A stretch of DNA of 24,377 nt from Clostridium sp. UBA6758 (GTDB lineage Bacteria; Bacillota; Clostridia; Clostridiales; Clostridiaceae): NCBI GenBank assembly GCA_002453475.1, contig DKGY01000058.1, positions 10,693 to 35,069 on the forward strand, written 5' to 3'. A model generated the notes under the pieces. That model was given only the letters and a program-made list of their open reading frames with translations, was not told where the DNA came from and made no database searches. The position numbers were made by a program, and so were the translations under genes. This document shows positions 7,628 through 14,492 of this stretch, piece after piece; within the stretch, counting starts at the first letter, position 1, and every line of letters begins with the position of its first letter.

Positions 7628-8165
7628 AAGTATTGGAGCAATTGATTTTAAAAGTATAGCTAAAGGTATTGCAGTTGCAGATGAAATGGTGAAAAAAGCT
7701 GATGTAGATGTACTATATCTTAAAACTATATGTCCTGGAAGATTTTTAGTTATATTAACAGGGGATGAAGATGCTATAAAAACAACCCTTGACCATGGGA
7801 TTACCTCTGGTCAAGGGCATATAATAGATAGCTGTATTATAAATAGTGCCCATAATAACATTATACAAGCTTTAAAAAGTAGATTTGTAACTAAGGCTAG
7901 TGGTGCCATAGGAGTGATGGAAACCAATAGTGTAAGTAGTGGACTTAAAGCATTAGATATTGCTCTTAAGGGAGCAAACTTAAATTTAGTAAAACTACAA
8001 GTAGCATCTGGAATAAGTGGTAAACTTGTTTATATTATTTCTGGTGGACTAAGTGATGTAGAACATGGAATGAATATAGCTAAAGAAGCTATAGAAGGAA
8101 AACGTATTGTTCATGCAACAGTAATACCTTCACCAGATGAACTTATCATTAAGTATTTAACATAA
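7620..8165 (+). CDS. Tandem-BMC shell protein, PduT-like, with predicted Fe-S cysteine
   Basis: A BMC-T protein of 181 residues: first BMC domain about 3-85, second about 90-181 (GAIGVMETNSVSSGLKALDIAL to HATVIPSPDELI). It resembles PduT of propanediol compartments, including KTICPGRFLVILTGDEDAI and VMETNSVSSGLKA. Residue 38 is a cysteine in ICPG, the same position and context as the PduT cysteine that binds a [4Fe-4S] cluster in the trimer pore. It is therefore a candidate electron conduit through the Eut shell. It overlaps eutN by 8 bases and ends 84 bases before eutH; that gap holds only AT-rich sequence, a small TAAACT/AGTTTA palindrome at 8171-8184 and the eutH ribosome site. The BMC-T fold is firm, the cluster inferred. 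Confidence 0.88.
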   Translation: MSKSIGAIDFKSIAKGIAVADEMVKKADVDVLYLKTICPGRFLVILTGDEDAIKTTLDHGITSGQGHIIDSCIINSAHNNIIQALKSRFVTKASGAIGVMETNSVSSGLKALDIALKGANLNLVKLQVASGISGKLVYIISGGLSDVEHGMNIAKEAIEGKRIVHATVIPSPDELIIKYLT

Positions 8166-8249
8166 AAACTTAAACTTTAGTTTACACAATTATGAATATA
8201 AATGAAACGTAATTTATTAAATAAAGAATTAACTTAATAAGGAGATGAA

Positions 8250-9347
8250 ATGATGGGAATTAACGAGATAATCGTATATATCATGGTTGTATTTATGGCT
8301 CTTGGAGCTATAGATAAGTGTTTAGGAAATAAGTTTGGACTTGGAGAAAAGTTTGAAGAAGGTTTCATGGCTATGGGTTCTCTTGCAATTGCAATGATAG
8401 GAGTTATCTGTCTTGCACCAGTACTTGCAAACATATTAGAACCAGTAATAGTACCTGTATTTAACTTTTTAGGAGCTGACCCAGGTATGTTTGGTGGTAC
8501 ACTACTTGCAAACGACATGGGAGGAGCTTCACTTTCTCAAGCTCTTGCAGTAGATCCTCAAGCAGGTATGTTTGGTGGATTAATAGTTGGTTCTATGATG
8601 GGTGTTACTATAGTATTCACAATTCCAGTTGCCCTTGGAATAATAGAAAAAGAAGATCATAAATTCTTAGCTATGGGAGTATTAGCAGGAGTTATTACAA
8701 TTCCAATAGGAGCTTTTGTTGGTGGTCTTGTAGCTGGATTCCCAGTAATGATGGTACTTAAAAACTTAATTCCAATAGTTATAATTGCAGCACTTATAGC
8801 TTTAGGACTTTGGAAGTTTGAAAATGCAATCATTAAAGGATTTACAGTTTTCGGAAAGTTTGTAGTAATAGTTATAACTTTAGGATTAGCAGCGGCTGTA
8901 ATTGAAGCATTAACAGGTATTGTTGTAATTCCAGGAATGGCACCAATTTCTGAAGGAATCCAAACTGTTGGAGCAATAGCTATAGTTCTTGCTGGAGCAT
9001 TTCCACTAGTATATGTGATTACTAAAGTATTCCAAAAGCCTTTAATGGGATTAGGTAAAGTTTTAAAAATGAATGATATAGCAGCAGCTGGTATGGTTGC
9101 AACTCTTGCTAACAGTATCCCAATGTTTGGTATGATGAAGGATATGGATAACAGAGGTAAAATAATTAACGTTGCTTTTGCAGTATCTGCAGCCTTTGTA
9201 TTTGGAGATCACTTAGGATTTACAGCAGGGTTTAATTCAGAAATGATACTACCAATGATAATAGGTAAATTAGTTGCAGGAATTACAGCTGTATTCGTAG
9301 CTATATTTATTGCAAACAATGCAACTAAAAATGAGGAGGCTAAATAA
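8250..9347 (+). CDS. eutH: Ethanolamine permease EutH
   Basis: Polytopic membrane protein that imports ethanolamine at low external concentration or acidic pH. Its 365 residues are almost wholly hydrophobic with about ten membrane segments; the first starts at residue 3 (INEIIVYIMVVFMALGAID). Diagnostic stretches include the FEEGFMAMGSLAIAMIGVIC segment, FLGADPGMFGGTLLANDMGG (about 76-95), QAGMFGGLIVGSMMGVT and the FGDHLGFTAGFNSEMI block near residue 320. AAGGAG lies just upstream of two adjacent ATGs (8250 and 8253); either could be used. The stop TAA overlaps the eutQ ATG by one base. It is somewhat shorter than enteric EutH (about 408). Confidence 0.95.
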   Translation: MMGINEIIVYIMVVFMALGAIDKCLGNKFGLGEKFEEGFMAMGSLAIAMIGVICLAPVLANILEPVIVPVFNFLGADPGMFGGTLLANDMGGASLSQALAVDPQAGMFGGLIVGSMMGVTIVFTIPVALGIIEKEDHKFLAMGVLAGVITIPIGAFVGGLVAGFPVMMVLKNLIPIVIIAALIALGLWKFENAIIKGFTVFGKFVVIVITLGLAAAVIEALTGIVVIPGMAPISEGIQTVGAIAIVLAGAFPLVYVITKVFQKPLMGLGKVLKMNDIAAAGMVATLANSIPMFGMMKDMDNRGKIINVAFAVSAAFVFGDHLGFTAGFNSEMILPMIIGKLVAGITAVFVAIFIANNATKNEEAK

Positions 9348-9823
9348 TGATGGAAAATATAGATAAAAGCTTATTAGAAAAATTAGTTAGACAAATAATA
9401 GAAGAAAAACTTACAGGAGCTTCTAATGATTCCGTAGACTTTGTAAGGAATAAAGATGCAAGTGGAGTTATTTCTGTTAAACTTCCAACAGTTAGAGTTG
9501 ATGAGTCAAATAGACTTGATACTGGAAATAGTAGTGATATAGTATATACAAAAGATTTATTCACTCTTGAAGAAAGTAGAAGATTAGGTTGTGGAATAAT
9601 GGAAATGAAAGAAACAACCTTCGATTGGACTTTAAACTATGATGAAATAGATTATGTTATAGAAGGACATTTAGATATAGTAGTAGATGGAAGACTTGTA
9701 TCAGCAGATGCTGGAGAATTAATTTTAATACCAAAAGGAAGCACAATTAAATTCTCAGTTCCAAACTATGCTAGATTCATATATGTGACATATCCAGCAG
9801 ATTGGGCATCTCAAAACGATTAA
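9347..9823 (+). CDS. eutQ: Cupin protein EutQ, short form with cargo-like N-terminus
   Basis: The C-terminal half (about 65-155) is the EutQ cupin: GCGIMEMKETTFDWTLNYDE, YVIEGHLDIVVDGRLVSAD and GELILIPKGSTIKFSVP. Enteric EutQ has been linked to acetate kinase activity and compartment assembly. At 158 residues it is much shorter than enteric EutQ (about 233) and lacks that protein's N-terminal ITPEAR-type region. Instead residues about 4-25 (IDKSLLEKLVRQIIEEKL) form an amphipathic encapsulation-peptide-like helix, followed by a flexible stretch. This suggests the cupin is lumenal cargo here. It is the last gene of the eut operon, coupled to eutH by a one-base TAATG overlap and followed by a strong terminator. 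Confidence 0.93.
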   Translation: MMENIDKSLLEKLVRQIIEEKLTGASNDSVDFVRNKDASGVISVKLPTVRVDESNRLDTGNSSDIVYTKDLFTLEESRRLGCGIMEMKETTFDWTLNYDEIDYVIEGHLDIVVDGRLVSADAGELILIPKGSTIKFSVPNYARFIYVTYPADWASQND

Positions 9824-9837
9824 GTTAATTTAGAAGT

Positions 9838-9885
9838 AAACACAGGTTATATCTAAATATTATTTTGATATAACCTGTGTTTTTT
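9838..9885 (+). terminator. Intrinsic terminator ending the eut operon
   Basis: AACACAGGTTATATC (9839-9853) pairs perfectly with GATATAACCTGTGTT (9867-9881), a 15-bp stem with a 13-base loop followed by a T-run to 9885. It lies 15 bases after the eutQ stop. The convergent flippase-like gene ends at 9939; the minus-strand side has only a weak T-run, so it may serve both strands unequally. Confidence 0.93.
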
Positions 9886-9938
9886 AGTGTTGTATATTAG
9901 TTTATATAACATAGCTTGAACATAATGTATTATTAACT

Positions 9939-11003
9939 TTAATAAAGTGAGTTTTGCTGAGATTTATGTCTATGATTTATTTTAATATGGATAATTATAG
10001 TGGCTATTCCGCTTATTAATAGGAAGGCATAAAAGCTAATTACACGGCTTAATAGCATTGCGGAAAGCAACAATTCTTGTGAAAAGAATATTTTAAATAG
10101 TATCATAAAGCTACTTTCAGTCGCACCTACTGCACCAGGCAATGGCAAAGAAGATACTGCTATAGTTAATAAGGCTTGTATAGAAACTACATCCATAATG
10201 CTATAAGTATTTAATCCAAAAGATTTATATATGAAATACGGAACTAAATACATAGCTGTAATTTGTAAAACTGTAACTACTAAAACCTTAACAAGTAGTA
10301 AAGGATTATTTTTGATATACTTAGCACCATTAGTATATTCATCAAGGTGAACATTAATTTTAGATAGAGTATATTCTGCATTTTTTATAATTTTAAATTT
10401 TGATAAGAGTTCAACAATAAATTTAATAAACTTACTAACTAAATTTTTAGAAAATATAACTGCAAATATAAAACCTATTATAAATACATTTATCACAACT
10501 CCGTAAATTAATAGCCATTTAATGCCATGTACATTATTTATTATAAAAGTATATTTAAAAAGATACATAAGTAGTCCATATAAAAGCATTACTGATTGAT
10601 AGACTATGGCAATTATCAATAAGGTTAAAGAAGAATAGGATATATTTATATTATCCTTTTTCATATAGTATACTTGTGCTGGCTGACCACCAGATGATGA
10701 AGGAGTAATAGCACTAAAGTAAAATCCAATGAAGGAATAACCAATGCATTTTTTAAAAGATACTTTTTTCTTTAAATTTTTAAGTATAATATAAATAACA
10801 TAAGCTTCAAAAATTATAAATAGACACATCATAGAAAATGCTATGAATAAGTAAATAGGATTAACTGTATTTATTACAGAGACTAGTGAAGTTATCGAAG
10901 TATCTTTAAAAAGTAAATAAAAGGTAATAGCAATGAGTAAGGTCATAAAAATTAAACTTCCATAACAATTATTAAATTTTTCTTTTTTTATAGATTTTTC
11001 CAC
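9939..11003 (-). CDS. Flippase-like integral membrane protein (LPG synthase TM / UPF0104 family)
   Basis: A 354-residue membrane protein with about eight hydrophobic segments. It carries the family signatures GYSFIGFYFSAITPSSSGGQ (first half, about residues 88-107) followed by PAQVYYMKKDNI, and SSLPLPGAVGATESSF in the second half. Family members are the membrane domain of MprF-type lysyl-phosphatidylglycerol synthases and free-standing proteins proposed to move glycolipids or phospholipids. No C-terminal aminoacyl-transferase domain follows, so lysyl-PG synthesis is not expected. The start is a GTG at 11003, three bases after the deacetylase stop, with AGGA upstream. It is the third gene of the glycosyltransferase-deacetylase operon, which suggests it handles that lipid product. 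Confidence 0.88.
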   Translation of the reverse strand: MEKSIKKEKFNNCYGSLIFMTLLIAITFYLLFKDTSITSLVSVINTVNPIYLFIAFSMMCLFIIFEAYVIYIILKNLKKKVSFKKCIGYSFIGFYFSAITPSSSGGQPAQVYYMKKDNINISYSSLTLLIIAIVYQSVMLLYGLLMYLFKYTFIINNVHGIKWLLIYGVVINVFIIGFIFAVIFSKNLVSKFIKFIVELLSKFKIIKNAEYTLSKINVHLDEYTNGAKYIKNNPLLLVKVLVVTVLQITAMYLVPYFIYKSFGLNTYSIMDVVSIQALLTIAVSSLPLPGAVGATESSFMILFKIFFSQELLLSAMLLSRVISFYAFLLISGIATIIIHIKINHRHKSQQNSLY

Positions 11004-11005
11004 AA

Positions 11006-11710
11006 TTATTGTCCTAACCTTTCTGGTGTTATAAATTTATAACCTTCTAATTTTAACTTAGGTAAAACTGCAGATAATGCTTCAATGGTTTTAAGAGGCG
11101 CATTGAAAGCACCACCTGAATTTTCCCCTGCGTCATGTAGACATATAATAGAATTTCCATTAGTGCGTAATAATAACTTTGAAGATATGGAATCAACTGT
11201 TGCATATTTGCTCCAGTCCTCAGCCATAACATCCCATAAAATCATTTTTAAATTATACTTTTTCATAAAAAAGTTTGTAAACATATTACTATGCCCCCAA
11301 GGTGGTCTATAATAATTGATTTCATAATTAAAGTTTCTCATTATTTCTATACTCTTTTTAAAATCTTTTTTTGTATATTTATAGCTATAAAAGAGAGCAT
11401 TTTTATGCTCTGAAGAGTGTAGTGCTATAGTGTGGCCTTCCTTATGCATACGATGTATAATATCAGGGTTCTTCTTAGCATTTTCAGCAACAATAAAGAA
11501 AGTAGCTGTAATTTCATTTTCTTTAAGCACATCTAAAAGAGTATCAGTATATCTTTCATCAGGACCATCATCAAATGTAAGCATTATTTCATTATCCTTA
11601 TTAGTGCATTTAATAATATTTGAATTTATATATTTGTTGTATAAAGTTGGTATGATTGAGTGAATGAGAAAAATAATTATAATAATAGCTGTTAAAGTAG
11701 TAAAGTACAT
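11006..11710 (-). CDS. Membrane-anchored polysaccharide deacetylase (NodB domain)
   Basis: A NodB-type metal-dependent deacetylase of 234 residues from the chosen start. An N-terminal signal-anchor (YFTTLTAIIIIIFLIHSIIP) puts the catalytic domain outside the membrane. All canonical motifs are present: TFDDGPDE (catalytic and metal Asp), HSSEH (metal His pair), RPPWGHSN, LWDVMAEDW and ICLHDAG. A GTG at 11719 in the same frame could add three residues, but the GGAG site would then touch the start. The ATG at 11710 has proper spacing and overlaps the upstream stop as TAATG. The substrate could be peptidoglycan GlcNAc or, from its glycolipid-type operon partners, an N-acetylated glycolipid headgroup. 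The family call is firm; the substrate is open. Confidence 0.92.
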   Translation of the reverse strand: MYFTTLTAIIIIIFLIHSIIPTLYNKYINSNIIKCTNKDNEIMLTFDDGPDERYTDTLLDVLKENEITATFFIVAENAKKNPDIIHRMHKEGHTIALHSSEHKNALFYSYKYTKKDFKKSIEIMRNFNYEINYYRPPWGHSNMFTNFFMKKYNLKMILWDVMAEDWSKYATVDSISSKLLLRTNGNSIICLHDAGENSGGAFNAPLKTIEALSAVLPKLKLEGYKFITPERLGQ

Positions 11711-12804
11711 TAAGCGCACACTCCATCCATGTTTGGTTCTAAAGAAAGTAATACTTTTTCAATTACTGTGCAATCAAATTGTCTTTTTAGGTTTTTTATA
11801 TTATTAGAAAGAACATTTAGTATTGTATCATCATAGATAATTTTTTTTATTTTATCAAAACATTTATCAGGACTTGTTTCAAGAACTTTTCCAATACCAT
11901 TATTTAATATAAAATTAGTATTATTAATTTCTTGCTGAAGAAAAGGCTTAAATGCAATTAAAGGTGTTTCTGAGAAAATACTTTCAAATAGAGTTATTCC
12001 ACCAGGTTTTGAAAGTATCAAATCTGCTTGCTGCATATATTTATAAACTTCATCAGTATATCCAAGTACATTAATATTTTCATATTTGCCATGAAGCATA
12101 TTATAGATTTCGGTATTATTTCCTGTAATAACTGTAGTTTTAACATTTTCTAAGGAATTAAGCTGGTCATAAAATTCCAGAGACTTAGGTAATAATCCTA
12201 ATCCACCGCCCATAATAAGGATCCGCTTTTCATTAGAAGAATTATTAGTTATAGTTTTTTTAAATTCTTCTTTTACAGGTATTCCATTAATAAATATTTT
12301 ATTTTCAGGAACACCTTTTAAAATTAGATCCTTTTTTAAAGAATTACTTCCAACTAAATAGAAATTAGTATTATCATTAATCCACTCTGAATGGCTACTA
12401 ATATCAGTTATACAAGTTATAAGAGGTAAAGAAGGATCATACTTCATCTTATATCTTGAAATTAATTGAGAGCAGAATGGCAGAGTAGAAATAATAATAT
12501 TAGGTTCTGTATCTTTAATAAGTTCACCAAGTTTTGGAAGAAAATAGCTTAAAAATGCAGGTCTTATGTTATGCTTTCTATTTTCTGTAATTTTATAAAC
12601 TTGATTATAAAAAATACTTCCCTTGTTTACAATAACATTAAAAGCTTTATAAATTGTATTAGAGTAAGTTGGTAATGCATAATCAAAAACATCCTTTATA
12701 ACTACAGATACATTAGGATATTTAGATTTAATTTCTTCACATAAAGATTTAGATACTGAATAATGACCCATACCAAATTTTCCGGTAAGAATTAATATTT
12801 TCAT
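11710..12804 (-). CDS. GT28-type glycolipid glycosyltransferase (MGDG synthase / UgtP-like)
   Basis: A 364-residue soluble or peripheral GT-B glycosyltransferase that probably adds a sugar to diacylglycerol. The N-terminal domain has LTGKFGMGHYSVSKSLCEEI (GxGH motif, residues 6-25), typical of MGDG synthases and UgtP. The C-terminal nucleotide-sugar domain has ILIMGGGLGLLPKS (about 196-209) and LSKPGGITLFESIFSETPLI (about 265-284), the GT28 donor-binding signature. The ATG at 12804 follows GGGAGG. It is the first gene of a tight three-gene operon with the deacetylase and flippase-like protein. It could instead act on another polyprenyl or lipid acceptor. The sugar donor cannot be told from sequence. 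Confidence 0.9.
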   Translation of the reverse strand: MKILILTGKFGMGHYSVSKSLCEEIKSKYPNVSVVIKDVFDYALPTYSNTIYKAFNVIVNKGSIFYNQVYKITENRKHNIRPAFLSYFLPKLGELIKDTEPNIIISTLPFCSQLISRYKMKYDPSLPLITCITDISSHSEWINDNTNFYLVGSNSLKKDLILKGVPENKIFINGIPVKEEFKKTITNNSSNEKRILIMGGGLGLLPKSLEFYDQLNSLENVKTTVITGNNTEIYNMLHGKYENINVLGYTDEVYKYMQQADLILSKPGGITLFESIFSETPLIAFKPFLQQEINNTNFILNNGIGKVLETSPDKCFDKIKKIIYDDTILNVLSNNIKNLKRQFDCTVIEKVLLSLEPNMDGVCA

Positions 12805-12860
12805 ATTTTTAACCTCCCATTAATCCTACATAATTTTTACTATAGTTTTATATTACCCGG

Positions 12861-12899
12861 TAAATCTTAAGAAATACCTTTAATAAATATTAAGATTTA
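12861..12899. repeat. 10-bp inverted repeat upstream of the glycosyltransferase operon
   Basis: TAAATCTTAA (12861-12870) and TTAAGATTTA (12890-12899) are perfect inverted copies 19 bases apart, and a near copy (TTAAAGATTTA) begins about 4 bases further on. They lie 57-110 bases upstream of the minus-strand glycosyltransferase start, a suitable place for a regulator. The rest of the 12805-12987 gap is AT-rich with no gene. Confidence 0.45.
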
Positions 12900-12974
12900 T
12901 TAAAGATTTAGGGAAAATTATTAAATTTAACATAAATTTATAATAAATTACTATATAAAATAGAGAAAGATATT

Positions 12975-13030
12975 AGTTATAAAAATAAAAAGGATTGTCT
13001 CAAAAGAATTAACTTTGAGACAACCCTTTT
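12975..13030 (-). terminator. Intrinsic terminator of the EamA transporter gene
   Basis: Read on the minus strand, AAAAGGGTTGTCTCAAA (13030-13014) pairs with TTTGAGACAATCCTTTT (13004-12988), with one mismatch and a 9-base loop, followed by TTTTTATTTTT-like sequence. It starts 8 bases past the transporter stop at 13038. Confidence 0.9.
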
Positions 13031-13037
13031 AAAAATA

Positions 13038-13898
13038 CTATTTAAGGTTATCTAATTTTTTATTGTACATAAACATGTAAAGTGAAGCAGAAAATATAAC
13101 TATGTATCCTAAAACACTTAGGATATCAGGGGATTGGTTAAATATTACCATACTTATGATAGCTGAAAATATTATATTAGAGTAATCGAAAATTGATATT
13201 TCTTTTGCAGGTGCATACTTATAGGCAAGAGTAATTCCAAACTGTCCTATAGTTGCAAAGATACCAGCTAGTATTAAGTAGGTAAATTGAAGCCAAGTCA
13301 TAGGCGTATAAGAAAATATCATAAATGGTAAAATAGTCACTACGGAAAAACAAGAAAAGTAGAATACTACAGTATAATGTTTTTCACGATTTCCAATGGC
13401 ACGAACACAGGTATAGGCAGCTCCAGCAAATATGGCAGATGAAAGTCCTATAACATAAGGAATTATATCCACACTAAAAGCTGGTTTAATAATAAGTAGT
13501 GATCCAAGAAATCCGACGGTGATAATAGCAATATGCCTTAGTTGCAAATTTTCTTTTAAAAAGATAGCACAGAAAAGTATTACAAAGAAGGGACTTAGCT
13601 TATTAAGCATATTAGCATCGGAAAGAATCAAATGGTCAATGGCATAAAAGTTTAATATTACTCCTAATGTACCTAAAGTGGATCTCATAATAAGAAGCTT
13701 TTGGCTTTCTTTTTTACCGAAGAATCTTTCTTTGTGATATATAATCATTCCAAGGGCTATGACAAAAGAAACTATGTTTCTAAAAAAAGCTTTCTGCATA
13801 GAAGGTAAATCTCCAGATAGCTTTACAAATGCGGACATCATTGCAAAGCCGAAGGCAGATAAAATAATTAATATTATTCCTTTAATTCTATTACTCAT
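13038..13898 (-). CDS. EamA/DMT-superfamily transporter
   Basis: A 286-residue inner-membrane transporter with ten predicted membrane helices in two EamA repeats (about 5-135 and 148-280). Typical features are ILSAFGFAMMSAFVKLSG at the start, FFRNIVSFVIALGMI, HLILSDANMLNKLSPFFVIL at the end of the first repeat, and AKEISIFDYSNIIFSAI in the second. The family exports or imports metabolites such as amino acids, nucleotides or cofactors; the substrate cannot be assigned. The ATG has TTGGAGACG upstream. It is a single-gene unit with its own terminator. Divergent to it, beyond about 230 bases, is the promoter of the cobalamin-controlled operon, but no riboswitch precedes this gene on its own strand. 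Confidence 0.88.
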   Translation of the reverse strand: MSNRIKGIILIILSAFGFAMMSAFVKLSGDLPSMQKAFFRNIVSFVIALGMIIYHKERFFGKKESQKLLIMRSTLGTLGVILNFYAIDHLILSDANMLNKLSPFFVILFCAIFLKENLQLRHIAIITVGFLGSLLIIKPAFSVDIIPYVIGLSSAIFAGAAYTCVRAIGNREKHYTVVFYFSCFSVVTILPFMIFSYTPMTWLQFTYLILAGIFATIGQFGITLAYKYAPAKEISIFDYSNIIFSAIISMVIFNQSPDILSVLGYIVIFSASLYMFMYNKKLDNLK

Positions 13899-14124
13899 AG
13901 TACGTCTCCAATCTTAAGTTAATTTTTATAAACTATTTTAAAATACAGTTTATGTATTATAGTAAAGCTATAAATACAATTCAAATGATATTACTTATCA
14001 ATTATAATTATCCACTATTTCATAAATTTTTCAAGGGAATAGGGATATTTACGAATGTTATGTAAATTTAATTTATATTTTAGTTAACAGTTTTATATAA
14101 TATAAGTGGAATCTATAAAGATTG

Positions 14125-14153
14125 TTGAATAAGTTATCCTAGTAGTATATAAT
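14125..14153 (+). promoter_or_regulatory. Sigma-A-type promoter for the riboswitch-cob operon
   Basis: TTGAAT (14125-14130) and a perfect TATAAT (14148-14153) are separated by exactly 17 bases. Transcription would start near 14160, about 17 bases before the first riboswitch stem. The remainder of 13899-14124 is AT-rich non-coding sequence in which I see only possible promoters for the divergent transporter. Confidence 0.75.
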
Positions 14154-14176
14154 TTAAAGTAGATGAATAATAGTTT

Positions 14177-14340
14177 AAGGTACTTTAAGTTTAATAGGGA
14201 AAGTGGTTAAAATCCACTGCAGCCCCCGCTACTGTGTACGGATACAAGTCATAATACCACTGGTGATTCACTGGGAAGGGAATGATGAGGATAAGCCGTG
14301 AGTCAGGAGACCTGCCTAAAACTTTGTTAGTTGAGACCTT
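14177..14340 (+). promoter_or_regulatory. Cobalamin riboswitch
   Basis: The conserved core is clear: GGGAAAGTGGTTAAAATCC, then GCAGCCCCCGCTACTGTG, CACTGGGAAGGGAATGATG and the B12-box region ending in CAGGAGACCTGCC (about 14304-14316). A closing stem is formed by AAGGT (14177-14181) and ACCTT (14336-14340). The element is known to bind adenosylcobalamin or related cobalamins and switch off expression. Here it lies just ahead of an intrinsic terminator and cobT, so control is probably at the level of transcription. It should lower cobTCUS expression when B12 is plentiful. Confidence 0.96.
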
Positions 14341-14397
14341 CGGAGGGAAGAGTATATCAAACTATTTTTTAGTTTAATAAATTTAGTTATGTGTATT

Positions 14398-14430
14398 AAC
14401 ACCCTTATCTTAGAGGATAAGGGTGTTTTT
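14398..14430 (+). terminator. Riboswitch expression-platform terminator
   Basis: AACACCCTTATC (14398-14409) pairs perfectly with GATAAGGGTGTT (14416-14427) around a 6-base loop and is followed by T residues to 14430. Its position between the aptamer and cobT, 62 bases before the start codon, makes it the likely regulated terminator. The upstream AAACTA/TAGTTT hairpin (14359-14375) may belong to the switching region. Confidence 0.88.
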
Positions 14431-14492
14431 AGTTATAATAAAACTATTTAAAGAATAAATTTTAAAGAATAAATTTAGATGGAGTGATAAGA

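Noticed and set aside
8171..8240. Small palindromes before eutH (TAAACT/AGTTTA and TTATTAA/TTAATAA)
   Set aside because: Arms of 6-7 AT-rich bases are expected by chance here; no T-run or conserved loop suggests a terminator or antiterminator.
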